Shown: positions 43,579-53,019, numbered from the stretch's first letter. The stretch: 64,000 nt of DNA from Flavobacteriia bacterium (GCA_019455045.1 JACFND010000002.1:60044-124043); one strand, 5' to 3'. Notes: generated by a model from the letters alone, not told the origin. Numbers and translations are program-made.

Positions 43579-43780
43579 GGAAGACTTGAGACTTTTTTGA
43601 GAAATTGAAAATTGCTTTTGACAATTTCCTTTCATTAACAATTATAAAACTTTGGCCAAAGAAAGAATTTATTCAATTCAATAAGATTTAATTTTTGAAT
43701 AGGAACGGTCTTCAGGCCGTTTAAAAAGGATTTATTCAATCAGGACTTTAGTCCAAAATTTTATTTTTTAAATCATTGGA

Positions 43781-44980
43781 CTAACTCTCCTCCTCTTCGT
43801 AATACTGAAACAGAAAATTATTGTACGGAAATCTGGTTTTGTGAATCTTTTCCACCTCATCGTAGAGCGAACGTCTGAGCGTTTCAATTCCCTTTTTGTC
43901 AAATGCGGAAATAAAAATCGAAGGATAATTGCCGGCTGCCATCCAGGTTCTTTTCAGCACTTCTTCGGGAACGGTTCCGGGCTGAATCTCATTGTCTTCG
44001 TCAGGAAATGAATATTTGTCAAGCTTGTTATAAACCATCAGTCCGGGTTTGTCAATACAGCCGATCTCACTCAAAATCTGATTGACTGAATTGATGTGAT
44101 CCTCAAATCCGGGATGTGAAATATCGACCACATGCACCAGAAAATCGGATTCCCTGACTTCGTCCAAAGTCGATTTGAAAGATTCAACCAACTGGGTCGG
44201 CAGTTTCCTGATAAAACCAACCGTGTCGGTCAGCAGAAAAGGAAGATTTCCGATTACCACTTTTCTGACCGTGGTGTCCAAAGTTGCAAAGAGTTTGTCT
44301 TCTGCAAAAACATCAGATTTGCTCAAAGCATTCATCAGCGTTGACTTTCCGACATTGGTATATCCGACCAGTGCAACCCTGACCAGCTGTCCGCGGTTTC
44401 CTCTCTGAGTCGCCATCTGTTTGTCGATTGCTTTCAGTTTGTCTTTCAGCAGACTGATTCTGTCACGGATGATTCGTCGGTCGGTTTCAATCTCGGTTTC
44501 ACCCGGTCCTCTCATTCCAATCCCACCTCTCTGTCTCTCCAGGTGAGTCCACATTCCGGTCAGTCTTGGCAGCAGATATTCGTATTGAGCCAGTTCCACC
44601 TGTGTTCTTGCATACGAAGTCTGTGCGCGCTGTGCAAAAATATCGAGAATCAGCTGGGTACGGTCAATGATTTTTCTGTTGAGCACCTTTTCAATATTTT
44701 TCAATTGTGAAGGCGTCAGCTCATCATCAAAAATAATGGTATCGATTTCATTTTCTTCGACAAAAGAACCGATTTCATTCAGCTTGCCGCTGCCCACAAA
44801 AAATCTCGGATCGGGATGATCCAGTTTCTGAGAAAATCTCCGAATGACTTCAGCGCCGGCCGTATAAGCCAAAAACCGAAGTTCTTCCAGATATTCATCC
44901 AATTTTTCTTCGGGCTGATCTCTTGTAATCAGACCGACCAAAATCACTCTTTCGTATTGTGCTTCTTTTTGTTCTATCAT
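43781..44980 (-). CDS. hflX: GTPase HflX
   Basis: A 399-residue GTPase that binds the large ribosomal subunit and splits stalled ribosomes under stress. Residues 1-185 form the HflX N-terminal domain with its glycine-rich helical linker (GGIGMRGPGETEIETDRR), followed by the G domain: G1 GYTNVGKSTLMN (about residue 205), G3 DTVGFIRKLP and G4 YNKLDKY. The frame is open to a TTG at 44992, but that codon lies inside the -7 promoter element, so the ATG at 44980 (MIEQKEAQ) is used. Confidence 0.96.
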   Translation of the reverse strand: MIEQKEAQYERVILVGLITRDQPEEKLDEYLEELRFLAYTAGAEVIRRFSQKLDHPDPRFFVGSGKLNEIGSFVEENEIDTIIFDDELTPSQLKNIEKVLNRKIIDRTQLILDIFAQRAQTSYARTQVELAQYEYLLPRLTGMWTHLERQRGGIGMRGPGETEIETDRRIIRDRISLLKDKLKAIDKQMATQRGNRGQLVRVALVGYTNVGKSTLMNALSKSDVFAEDKLFATLDTTVRKVVIGNLPFLLTDTVGFIRKLPTQLVESFKSTLDEVRESDFLVHVVDISHPGFEDHINSVNQILSEIGCIDKPGLMVYNKLDKYSFPDEDNEIQPGTVPEEVLKRTWMAAGNYPSIFISAFDKKGIETLRRSLYDEVEKIHKTRFPYNNFLFQYYEEEES

Positions 44981-44989
44981 ATCGGACTG

Positions 44990-44997
44990 CAAAGATA
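44990..44997 (-). promoter_or_regulatory. -7 promoter element (TATCTTTG) of hflX
   Basis: Perfect TAnnTTTG match on the minus strand. Predicted mRNA start near 44984, leaving a leader of only about 4 bases before the ATG. Confidence 0.6.
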
Positions 44998-45083
44998 ACT
45001 GTTGCTGTTTAATTTTATGATGTCAAAAAGCTGTGAATCACTGCAAATTCATTTTTTATTTCGAAATTCCAATTCATAAAAAA

Positions 45084-45105
45084 AACCCCACAAAACTGTG
45101 AGGTT
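45084..45105 (-). terminator. Terminator of the aldehyde dehydrogenase gene
   Basis: A 9-bp stem (AACCCCACA / TGTGAGGTT, one mismatch) with a 4-base loop lies 24 bases past the stop of the leftward gene and on the minus strand is followed by a run of eight T residues. Confidence 0.75.
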
Positions 45106-45128
45106 TCTTTTCTCAAGTTTTTTACCGA

Positions 45129-46679
45129 TTAAAAGACATCAAATTTAACACCCTGAGCCAACGGTACTTTTGTACTGAAGTTCACTGTATTTGTCTGTCT
45201 TCTCATGTATGCCTTCCAAGCATCAGAACCGGATTCTCTGCCTCCGCCGGTTTCTTTTTCACCGCCAAAAGCACCTCCGATTTCTGCACCCGAAGTACCG
45301 ATGTTTACGTTTGCAATGCCGCAGTCTGATCCTGCAAATGAAAGAAAGGTTTCAGCTTCTCTCAGATTGTTGGTCATAATTGCAGATGACAATCCCTGCG
45401 CAACTCCGTTCTGAAGTTCGATTGCATTTTCAACTCCGCCCGAATATTTAATCAGATAAAGAATCGGTGCAAAAGTTTCTTTCTGTACGATCTCAAAATC
45501 GTTTCTCACTTCTGCAATGGCAGGTTTCACATAGCAGCCGCTTTCATAGCCTTCACCGCTCAGTACGCCGCCCTCAACCGCAAAGCTTCCGCCTTCCCTT
45601 TTGACTTCAGACAATGCATTTTCATACATTTTCACTGCATCTTTGTCGATCAGCGGGCCCACATGATTGTTTTCGTTCAGCGGATCGCCGATGTTCAATT
45701 GTGCATAAGCTTTGACCAAAGCTTCTTTTACTTTGTCATAAATCGATTCATGAATGATCAGTCGTCTGGTGGTGGTACATCTCTGACCGGCTGTTCCGAC
45801 TGCTCCGAATACCGCACCGATGATGGTGGTTTTCAAATCTGCATCAGGTGTCACAATGATCGCATTGTTACCGCCCAATTCCAAAATTGATTTACCGAGT
45901 CTTGCCGCAACTGTCTGTGCAACAATTTTTCCCATACGAGTAGAACCTGTGGCAGAAATCAGTGCAACTCTCGGATCCTGAGTCATCATCTCTCCTATTT
46001 TGTAATCTCCGTTGATCAGACAAGAGATTCCGTCGGGCAGATCATTTTCTTTCAAAACTTCCTGAAAAATCTTTTGGCAGGCAACACCGCACAAAGGAAC
46101 TTTTTCGCTCGGTTTCCAAACCACGACATTACCGCAGATCCATGCCATTGCAGCATTCCATGACCAAACGGCAACCGGAAAATTAAAAGCAGAAATCACA
46201 CCCACGATTCCAAGCGGATGGTACTGATCATACATTCTGTGTCCGGGTCTTTCTGACTGCATGGTGAAACCGTAAAGCTGTCTTGACTGACCGACTGCAA
46301 AATCGCAGATGTCTATCATTTCCTGAACTTCACCCAAACCTTCCTGATAGGATTTACCCATTTCGTATGAAACAAGTTTGCCCAAAGCGGTTTTATATTC
46401 TCTTAATTTATTTCCAAATTGTCTGACGATTTCACCTCTTTTCGGTGCAGGAACCGCTCTCCAAATTTTGAAAGCTTCTTCTGCTTTTGAAATTACTTTT
46501 TGATAATCTTCTGCTGATGAAGCTTTGACCTTTCCGATCAGTCTTGCATCTGCAGGCGAATAGGATTCAAGGATTTCACCGTTTGAAAACCACTCGGTTC
46601 CTGTAGTGGTGCCGTCATTGATTTCGTTCAGTCCCAATTTCTCAAGCAATTCTACTTTTTCAAATTCTTCTACTATCAT
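45129..46679 (-). CDS. Aldehyde dehydrogenase, ALDH7/aminoadipate-semialdehyde type
   Basis: A 516-residue NAD-dependent aldehyde dehydrogenase. The catalytic glutamate is in LELGGNNAIIV and the catalytic cysteine in GTAGQRCTTTRRL; both fit the ALDH7 (antiquitin, alpha-aminoadipate semialdehyde dehydrogenase) group, as do NVGTSGAEIGGAFGGEKETGGG near the end and the MYDQYHPLGIVGVI segment. Lysine catabolism is therefore the likely setting, although no partner gene is adjacent. The upstream ATG at 46703 lies only 2 bases after the -7 element and so before the expected mRNA start; the second ATG at 46679 is chosen. Confidence 0.92.
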   Translation of the reverse strand: MIVEEFEKVELLEKLGLNEINDGTTTGTEWFSNGEILESYSPADARLIGKVKASSAEDYQKVISKAEEAFKIWRAVPAPKRGEIVRQFGNKLREYKTALGKLVSYEMGKSYQEGLGEVQEMIDICDFAVGQSRQLYGFTMQSERPGHRMYDQYHPLGIVGVISAFNFPVAVWSWNAAMAWICGNVVVWKPSEKVPLCGVACQKIFQEVLKENDLPDGISCLINGDYKIGEMMTQDPRVALISATGSTRMGKIVAQTVAARLGKSILELGGNNAIIVTPDADLKTTIIGAVFGAVGTAGQRCTTTRRLIIHESIYDKVKEALVKAYAQLNIGDPLNENNHVGPLIDKDAVKMYENALSEVKREGGSFAVEGGVLSGEGYESGCYVKPAIAEVRNDFEIVQKETFAPILYLIKYSGGVENAIELQNGVAQGLSSAIMTNNLREAETFLSFAGSDCGIANVNIGTSGAEIGGAFGGEKETGGGRESGSDAWKAYMRRQTNTVNFSTKVPLAQGVKFDVF

Positions 46680-46704
46680 TTTATTTATCAATTTTTTAAA
46701 CATC

Positions 46705-46712
46705 CAAAGTTA
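46705..46712 (-). promoter_or_regulatory. -7 promoter element (TAACTTTG) of the aldehyde dehydrogenase gene
   Basis: Perfect TAnnTTTG match on the minus strand; predicted mRNA start near 46699, which decides for the downstream ATG at 46679. Confidence 0.6.
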
Positions 46713-46790
46713 CGAATTCCCGCTCGAAAATTGAAATTATCGGTGGTTTGGTTTGAAATGTTTTTGAACAATTCTGACTTTGATTCATAA

Positions 46791-46819
46791 AAAACAATCC
46801 CGGATGAAGAGATTGTTTT
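46791..46819 (-). terminator. Terminator of the DUF2911 gene
   Basis: A 9-bp stem (AAAACAATC / GATTGTTTT) with an 11-base loop, 38 bases past the DUF2911 stop and T-rich on both strands. Confidence 0.7.
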
Positions 46820-46856
46820 TTTTACTGTAATCAGCTGATTTTTTTTTATCTTTCGA

Positions 46857-47378
46857 TTATTCAGCTGGACAGACTACATGAAAGACAAACACTTTTTCGC
46901 CCCAGGTCAGACAGACATCGCCGGTCGGATCGAGACTGATTGTAAACTGCTCGGTCGGCTGATCGGTTTCAAGCGTTGGAACCGTCACCCTCAACGCATC
47001 TCGATCTTCATTGTAAACCGTTCCCCACTGATCCCAATCTTTGTTGAAGATGATGGTGGTCTGTTTTTCATCAGGAATGGTGTACAAACTGTATTTTCCC
47101 TTTTCGAGTTTTTTGCCTTCAATCATCACATCATTGCTGATTTCAAAAATGGTTGCTTCGTTTGCGCCCGTTCTCCAAACTTTTCCAAAAGGAACAATGT
47201 CTTTTCCGAACTCCCTTCCCTTCAGATAAGGACGGCTGTAAATCACTTCCATATCGAGATTGTCAAGATGGATTTGAACCGAATCCATTGGGCTCACACG
47301 GTTTGAAGCCGAAGTTTGTGCGTTTGAAAAAACTAAGCCTGCAAACAACACCGAAAGAAACAATAATCTGGTTTTCAT
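46857..47378 (-). CDS. DUF2911 domain exported protein
   Basis: A 173-residue exported protein with a signal peptide (LLFLSVLFAGLVFSNAQ). The DUF2911 domain covers nearly the whole mature part: MEVIYSRPYLKGREFGKDIVPFGKVWRTGANEATIF (quoted in parts: YSRPYLKGREFG, VPFGKVWRTGANEATIF) and GKYSLYTIPDE with FNKDWDQWGT. The family is common in Bacteroidota and is annotated only by domain; no catalytic role is known. It lies alone, downstream of sufS on the same strand, with its own terminator. Confidence 0.9.
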   Translation of the reverse strand: MKTRLLFLSVLFAGLVFSNAQTSASNRVSPMDSVQIHLDNLDMEVIYSRPYLKGREFGKDIVPFGKVWRTGANEATIFEISNDVMIEGKKLEKGKYSLYTIPDEKQTTIIFNKDWDQWGTVYNEDRDALRVTVPTLETDQPTEQFTISLDPTGDVCLTWGEKVFVFHVVCPAE

Positions 47379-47470
47379 TTTCTTAATTTATCTTCTGTTT
47401 CTGTTAATTTTTATATTTCCTGATCTTGTCAATTTCTGTACCCAAACTGTAAAAATTTGAATGATTTTTT

Positions 47471-48715
47471 TCAGCCCAGCATCCGGATCGATAATTTTAC
47501 CGCATCAATCAGCCGGTCAACTTCTTCTGTCGTGTTGAAAACAGTAAAAGATGCTCTCACCGTTCCTTTGACACCAAGTCTTCTCATGATCGGCTGGGTA
47601 CAGTGATGACCGGTTCTGACCGCAATTCCTTTTTTGTCCAGAATCATTCCCACATCGGACGGATGAACACCCGGCAGATTGAGATTGAAAGAAACCGCAC
47701 CCGAAAGTTCTGCATCTTTTCCGTAAACGATCACTTCATCCAACTCGAGCAAACGTTTGCGTGTGTATTCCAAAATTTCATGTTCATGCTGATGGATCAC
47801 ATCCATACCGATTGAATCAATAAAATCAATCGCAGTTCCCAAAACGATATTTGCTTCGATGTTTGGTGTGCCCGCTTCAAATTTAAACGGCAGTCTTTCA
47901 TAAGTCGAATGATCCATCCAGACTTCTTTGATCATTTCTCCGCCACCGTGAAATGGCGCCAGCTGATTCAGTATTTCCTGTTTTCCGTACAGCATGCCGA
48001 CTCCGGTGGGTGCATACATTTTATGACCCGAAAAAGCCAGAAAATCGCAATCCATTTTTTGAACATCAATTGCGATATGCGGCGCCGACTGTGCAGCATC
48101 AATCAAAACCCAGGCACCGGCCTTGTGTGCTTTTTCAATGATGACATCAATCGGATTGACCACGCCCAATGCATTTGAAACCTGATTGACAGCAACAAGT
48201 TTTGTATTTTCATTCAGCAGTTCATCCAGTTTTTCGATGTCGAGCGTACAATCATCTTTGAGCGGAATGTATTTGAGCTTTGCACCGGTTCGTTTGCAGA
48301 CAATCTGCCAGGGAACGATGTTCGAATGATGCTCGATTTCTGTAATAATGATTTCATCTTCAGGTTTCAGCAGCGGTTCCATCGAATAAGCAACCAGATT
48401 GATGCTTTCGGTAGTTCCTCTTGTAAAAATCACTTCGCATGCTTCCTTTGCATTGATGAAGTTTCTGATTTTTTCTCTTGAATTTTCCATCATCACAGTC
48501 GCCTCCTGACTCAGCGTATGGATTCCGCGATGAACATTTGCATTGTGATTTTTGTAATATTCATCAATCGCATCCAGCACAATTCTTGGTTTTTGTGAAG
48601 ATGCGGCATTGTCAAAATAAACCAGCGGATTTCCGTTGACCTTACGGTTCAAAATTGGAAATTCAGACCTGATTTTCTGTATATTGAGTAATGTTTGTTC
48701 TTTATTTGGATTCAT
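47471..48715 (-). CDS. sufS: Cysteine desulfurase SufS (group II)
   Basis: A 414-residue PLP-dependent enzyme that takes sulfur from cysteine for iron-sulfur cluster assembly. The PLP lysine is in AFSGHKMYAPTG, the persulfide cysteine in VRTGHHCTQPIMRRLG near residue 370, and YFDNAASSQKP is typical near the N-terminus. The short lobe after the cysteine and RTGHHC mark it as SufS-type rather than IscS. The frame extends further upstream, but the ATG at 48715 lies exactly at the expected mRNA start. SufE or sufBCD genes are not adjacent in the window. Confidence 0.95.
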   Translation of the reverse strand: MNPNKEQTLLNIQKIRSEFPILNRKVNGNPLVYFDNAASSQKPRIVLDAIDEYYKNHNANVHRGIHTLSQEATVMMENSREKIRNFINAKEACEVIFTRGTTESINLVAYSMEPLLKPEDEIIITEIEHHSNIVPWQIVCKRTGAKLKYIPLKDDCTLDIEKLDELLNENTKLVAVNQVSNALGVVNPIDVIIEKAHKAGAWVLIDAAQSAPHIAIDVQKMDCDFLAFSGHKMYAPTGVGMLYGKQEILNQLAPFHGGGEMIKEVWMDHSTYERLPFKFEAGTPNIEANIVLGTAIDFIDSIGMDVIHQHEHEILEYTRKRLLELDEVIVYGKDAELSGAVSFNLNLPGVHPSDVGMILDKKGIAVRTGHHCTQPIMRRLGVKGTVRASFTVFNTTEEVDRLIDAVKLSIRMLG

Positions 48716-48719
48716 TCTA

Positions 48720-48727
48720 CAAAAGTA
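48720..48727 (-). promoter_or_regulatory. -7 promoter element (TACTTTTG) of sufS
   Basis: Perfect TAnnTTTG match on the minus strand. Its last base is 5 bases before the sufS ATG, predicting a leaderless mRNA. Confidence 0.55.
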
Positions 48728-48769
48728 AGGATTTATCTTACCATTATGAAGAATTCGGTTGGGTTTCAA

Positions 48770-49870
48770 TCAGAACTCAAAACCTTTTTTCAAATAAGGC
48801 TTCAGATTTTCGTAAGAAACAAATAATTCAAAAAAACCGTAGGCATAAGGCGTCATTTCATACAGACCGTAATAAAAGGTTATTCCGGCTTTTGAAAGAC
48901 TGAAATTTTCCGACAGACTGAGTTCATTACTGATAAAGATGGATCCTTCAGCATCCGAATAATTGACACCTGCGGGAATATTATATTCTTTTCGAAGCTG
49001 TTTGTCAAGCACTTTCAAGATTTCTTTCTGATTATTTAGATCAAGCACATCATTGATATCGATCCATTTTCCTGTTTTTTTATTGTAATTGAAAAATTCC
49101 TGAAAAGACATTCCGTGCGCACCGCCCAGATAACTGTAACCAAACAGTTGCATGATCAGAAAATCGGGCGAATTGAAATACGGAGTCAGCTTGCTGAAAT
49201 GCTCATAATTCCAGGTCGCCGTCATCGGATCATCTCCCAGTCCTTCATCGATATAACTTTGAATTTCTTCTTTGTATTCTTTTTCAAATGCATTAAACTC
49301 TGAATTGGTATAGGAAACAAAATCATTATAATCAGCGGAAATGATTTGATGAAACATTTCTTTTTTGAAATTTTTGTCTTCCGGAAGAAAATATTCAAAT
49401 TCATAAGTTCCTTCGATTCTTGAACCGTCTTTCAGCGTTGCTGCATGAACGACTCTTTTGCTTTTGTTCAGACCAAAAGCGGTATAGGTGGAAGGATCGG
49501 CGGGTTTCAGCTCAAACGGAAGTGTCTGTTTTCCTTTCTGCCATTCACCTTTGTAATTTCCTCTGTCAAATTTTCCTTTGAAAATTTCGGGTTCTTCTTC
49601 AGAATCATATTTCACAAAAGTAGTCAGCTCCAACTGACTTCCTTTTAATGAAGACTGTGAAATTTCGATCGGAATCTGCTGGGATTTGTAATAATAAACT
49701 CCGTTGTAAATCATTTCCGAATTTCCTTCTTCCACACTTGTTTCCACAGTGAGTTCCATACGGATCGGATATTTATCGACCGTTCCGTCCATCACATAAT
49801 ATTTTGGCGCCTGTGAAAATCCGAAGGAAACAAAAATAATAAAGACGAAAAAACTGCTGATGTTTTTCAT
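48770..49870 (-). CDS. Exported protein with C-terminal DUF3298/RsiV-like domain
   Basis: A 366-residue exported protein. A signal peptide (SSFFVFIIFVSFGFSQ) precedes a beta-rich N-terminal half of about 150 residues with no match I recognise. The C-terminal half resembles the DUF3298/DUF4163 domain pair: YSYLGGAHGMSFQEFFNY with GKWIDINDVLDL, then the closing ITFYYGLYEMTPYAYGFFELFVSYENL. Such domains occur in RsiV anti-sigma factors and in free extracytoplasmic proteins; without a membrane segment this is likely periplasmic. It lies 31 bases after uvrC on the same strand. Confidence 0.78.
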   Translation of the reverse strand: MKNISSFFVFIIFVSFGFSQAPKYYVMDGTVDKYPIRMELTVETSVEEGNSEMIYNGVYYYKSQQIPIEISQSSLKGSQLELTTFVKYDSEEEPEIFKGKFDRGNYKGEWQKGKQTLPFELKPADPSTYTAFGLNKSKRVVHAATLKDGSRIEGTYEFEYFLPEDKNFKKEMFHQIISADYNDFVSYTNSEFNAFEKEYKEEIQSYIDEGLGDDPMTATWNYEHFSKLTPYFNSPDFLIMQLFGYSYLGGAHGMSFQEFFNYNKKTGKWIDINDVLDLNNQKEILKVLDKQLRKEYNIPAGVNYSDAEGSIFISNELSLSENFSLSKAGITFYYGLYEMTPYAYGFFELFVSYENLKPYLKKGFEF

Positions 49871-49901
49871 TTTGATAAGTTTTAGTTTTGATAATCAAAT
49901 A

Positions 49902-51698
49902 TTATTCTTTTGTGTTGAAAAACTCAACAATTTTTTCAGCTCTTGATTTTCCGACCGCTTCCGACAATTCTTCCAAACCCGCAGATTTGATTCTTTTTAC
50001 AGATTTAAATTTTCTCAAAAGCTGCTGTATCGTTTTGTCACCAACGCCGGGAATTCCTTCCAGTTCGGAATGATAACTCGCCCTGCTCCTTTTGTTTCTG
50101 TGTCTTGTAATTCCAAAACGGTGCGACTCATCTCTGACATGCTGCAAAACTTTTAAAGTCTCAGAAGTTTTGTCCAGATAAAGCGGAATCGAATCGCCCG
50201 GAAAATAAATTTCTTCCAGTTTTTTTGCAATTCCGATGACTGTAATCTTTCCTCTCAAACCGAGTTCGTCAATGCTTTTGAGCGCAGAACTCAACTGACC
50301 TTTTCCGCCGTCGATCAGTATCAGCTGCGGCAGTTCGGTTTCGTCTTCCAATGCCCTTCTGTAACGTCTGAAAATCACTTCTTCCATCGTTGCAAAATCA
50401 TTCGGACCTTCAACCGTTTTGACATTAAAAATCCTGTATTCTTTTTTGCTCGGCTTTCCGTCTCTGAAGACTACACAGGCAGAAACCGGATTGGTTCCCT
50501 GAATGTTTGAATTGTCAAATCCTTCGATCAGCCGCGGTTCAACCGGCATTCTCAAATCTTTTTTCATCTGCGCCATAATCCTTTTGGTATGACGATCGGG
50601 ATCTACGATCTTGATTTGTTTCAACTGTTCGATCCTGTAGAATTTCGCATTCCGTTCAGACAGTTCGACCAGTTTCCTTTTGTCGCCGATTTTTGGAATC
50701 GTAATTTTGATATCCGGAATTTCGAGTTCGAGTTCAAACGGCAAAAGGATCTCTTTTGAAGCCGAACCAAAACGGCTCAGCAGTTCTATGATTGCTTCTT
50801 CCAAAATTTCGTCATCGGGTTCATCCAGTTTCTTTTTGATTTCCTGCGTAATCGACTGAACAATCGAACCGTTGTTGACTCTGAAAAAATTGACATAAGC
50901 ATAGGATTCATCCGAAATGATGCTGAATACATCCACATTTCCGACCGCCGGATTGGCAACCAACGATTTTGACTGATAATTTTTGATGGCTTCAATTTTT
51001 TCCTTCATCCGCTGTGCAGATTCAAAATCCAGCGTATTTGAATAAGCCTTCATATCGTCGGTCATATATTGAATCACTTCACCGTAATTCCCTTTCAGAA
51101 TCTGACGGATCGACTGAATGTTTTTTTCATAATCGGCTTCGCACTGATATCCGACACAAGGTGCCAGACAGTTTCCGAGATGATATTCGAGACAGACTTT
51201 GAATTTTCCGGCTTTGATATTTTTTTGGTTCAAATCATAATTGCAGGTTCTCAGCGGATAGACTTCTCTGATAAAATCGAGCAGCGCATTCAGGATTCCG
51301 ACCGATGCATACGGGCCAAAATATTCAGAACCGTCATTGATGACTTTTCGGGTTTTGAAAATTCTTGGAAAAGGTTCGTTTTTGATACAGATCCAGGGAT
51401 AAGTTTTGTCATCCCTGAGCATCACATTGTATTTCGGCTGATATTTTTTAATCAGCGTATTTTCGAGCAGCAATGCTTCATACTGATTGTCAACCACTAT
51501 GGTTTTGATGTCTGCAATCTTGCTGACCAGCATTCTTGTTTTTCCGGAATCAAGCGTTTTTCTGAAATAGGACGAAACCCGTTTCTTCAGACTTTTTGCC
51601 TTACCGACATAAATTACTTTTCCGTTTTTGTCGTAATAACGGTAAACACCCGGTTTGTCGGGCAATGATTTGATAATGGGTTCTAAACTCTCGCGCAT
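49902..51698 (-). CDS. uvrC: Excinuclease ABC subunit C
   Basis: A 598-residue nucleotide-excision-repair endonuclease that makes both cuts around a lesion marked by UvrAB. Order of domains: GIY-YIG nuclease (KPGVYRYYDKNGKVIYVGKA, residues about 15-95), a cysteine-rich patch (YHLGNCLAPCVG), the UVR motif for UvrB (about 205-240), the RNase H-like nuclease (IEGFDNSNIQGTNPVS and LILIDGGKGQLSSA), and C-terminal helix-hairpin-helix motifs (LEGIPGVGDKTIQQLL). All parts seem intact. Confidence 0.97.
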   Translation of the reverse strand: MRESLEPIIKSLPDKPGVYRYYDKNGKVIYVGKAKSLKKRVSSYFRKTLDSGKTRMLVSKIADIKTIVVDNQYEALLLENTLIKKYQPKYNVMLRDDKTYPWICIKNEPFPRIFKTRKVINDGSEYFGPYASVGILNALLDFIREVYPLRTCNYDLNQKNIKAGKFKVCLEYHLGNCLAPCVGYQCEADYEKNIQSIRQILKGNYGEVIQYMTDDMKAYSNTLDFESAQRMKEKIEAIKNYQSKSLVANPAVGNVDVFSIISDESYAYVNFFRVNNGSIVQSITQEIKKKLDEPDDEILEEAIIELLSRFGSASKEILLPFELELEIPDIKITIPKIGDKRKLVELSERNAKFYRIEQLKQIKIVDPDRHTKRIMAQMKKDLRMPVEPRLIEGFDNSNIQGTNPVSACVVFRDGKPSKKEYRIFNVKTVEGPNDFATMEEVIFRRYRRALEDETELPQLILIDGGKGQLSSALKSIDELGLRGKITVIGIAKKLEEIYFPGDSIPLYLDKTSETLKVLQHVRDESHRFGITRHRNKRSRASYHSELEGIPGVGDKTIQQLLRKFKSVKRIKSAGLEELSEAVGKSRAEKIVEFFNTKE

Positions 51699-51783
51699 TG
51701 TTGCTTACAAAGTTCGCAAGAATTTTCGGGTTTTAAAGAATTCAATTTTTTAATCAATTATCTTCAGGATTTCATAAATCCAT

Positions 51784-52350
51784 TTATTCACTCAAAGATT
51801 TTCTGAAAGCTTTGACCCTTTGAATATCACTTAAAGAGCAGTCTCCATACATCCGCGGAACAAATTCATCGGTAACCAGATCTGTCATTCTTGAACCGTA
51901 TTTCTGTTTGAGAATTTTTGCAATTTCGATGTATCTGTCAAAATATTCGAAATACGACAATTCACGCCAAATTTCAATCCCGTCCGCATAAATAACCAGA
52001 CAGTCGGTTTCTTCAATATTCTCTTCTTTTATCCTGAAAATGATGACATCATCCTTATCAATATTCGGAAGTTCGTCAACCGATTCCAGCTGAGATGCTT
52101 CTATGATTTCAAACTTGGTCATCATATTTTGCAGCCGTAATTTTTCAGCATTGGAACCGTATTTTAATACTTCATCAAAACTCGGATGCAGCACATTCCC
52201 GATTTTATTCATGCATTCCGGGCAATGAACTTCAAACAGCGAATCAAAAACATCTCCGACGGTCAAAGATTCTCCCTTTCCCTTCCAGGAACAGTTTCCG
52301 CATTCAAAATCCTGATTTTGGTATTTGTAATATTCGAGCAAATGTGACAT
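51784..52350 (-). CDS. Zinc-ribbon protein of unknown function
   Basis: A 188-residue protein whose N-terminal 55 residues form a probable zinc ribbon: two CxxC knuckles, CGNCSWKG (residue 17) and CPECMNKIG (about 41). The following 130 residues are acidic, with a helical end, and show no motif that I know. There is no signal peptide or membrane segment. It starts 6 bases after the stop of the 204-residue unknown gene, so the two form a short operon. Base composition here is closer to the genome average than in its partner. Confidence 0.65.
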   Translation of the reverse strand: MSHLLEYYKYQNQDFECGNCSWKGKGESLTVGDVFDSLFEVHCPECMNKIGNVLHPSFDEVLKYGSNAEKLRLQNMMTKFEIIEASQLESVDELPNIDKDDVIIFRIKEENIEETDCLVIYADGIEIWRELSYFEYFDRYIEIAKILKQKYGSRMTDLVTDEFVPRMYGDCSLSDIQRVKAFRKSLSE

Positions 52351-52356
52351 TTTATA

Positions 52357-52971
52357 TCATTTAGTTTTAATACTTTTCCCTAATGCAAAAAGTTGCCTGT
52401 CTGTCCAATAGAAGAATTCCTTTCTACTATTATTATCCATGTCTTTCCCTAACTCACGAAGCCAATTTTTATAATCTTCAATTTCATCCTCTTTTATTTG
52501 AGAAGAATCCTTAAGTTTTCGATACTTAATTATTTCATTCTCTGATTTAGCTCTATGGACAAGAAATGCTCTAATAACATGTTGGTCTACAATGGGGTGC
52601 TCTTCTGGTTTTGCAATAAATTTCCCGAAGTTGTAAAAAACCAAAGCACTTTTCTTTCTATTTTCTTTGTTATGGGCATCTTCTATTCCGTGAATAATAT
52701 GTTCGATTTTTTGTAAATCTCCTTGTTTCCATGCAAGTGCATAAAGTAATTTAGCTAAAGGATTATTAATATTTGAAGAATCTAAAGAGATTTCTCTTAA
52801 TTCGCTTTCTAAAATATCAAATTCAATTCTTTTAGAATTCTCTGTATTCACATAATTCTTTTTATAATCATTCAAAATAGAATTTTCAATTTCTTTTATT
52901 TGACTTAAATCTTTGAGTTCTATAATCTCAAAGACTTCTTTAGTTATTTCAATTAAGCTTTTCTTGACCAT
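52357..52971 (-). CDS. AT-rich gene for a helical cytoplasmic protein of unknown function
   Basis: A 204-residue protein, predicted almost wholly helical and strongly charged, with isolated features such as LAKLLYALAWKQGDLQKIEHIIHG (seen in parts: LYALAWKQGDLQKIEHI) and a late RKEFFYWTDRQLFALG. No family was recognised. It is clearly more AT-rich than its neighbours, which suggests horizontal origin. A frame extends to a TTG at 53022, but the -7 element at 53020-53027 overlaps that codon, so the ATG at 52971 (MVKKSLIE) is preferred. It is the first gene of a two-gene unit with the zinc-ribbon gene. Confidence 0.6.
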   Translation of the reverse strand: MVKKSLIEITKEVFEIIELKDLSQIKEIENSILNDYKKNYVNTENSKRIEFDILESELREISLDSSNINNPLAKLLYALAWKQGDLQKIEHIIHGIEDAHNKENRKKSALVFYNFGKFIAKPEEHPIVDQHVIRAFLVHRAKSENEIIKYRKLKDSSQIKEDEIEDYKNWLRELGKDMDNNSRKEFFYWTDRQLFALGKSIKTK

Positions 52972-53019
52972 ATTTTTTGTATTAGTATTCAAAATATGTC
53001 CATTTTTATTGATTAAACT

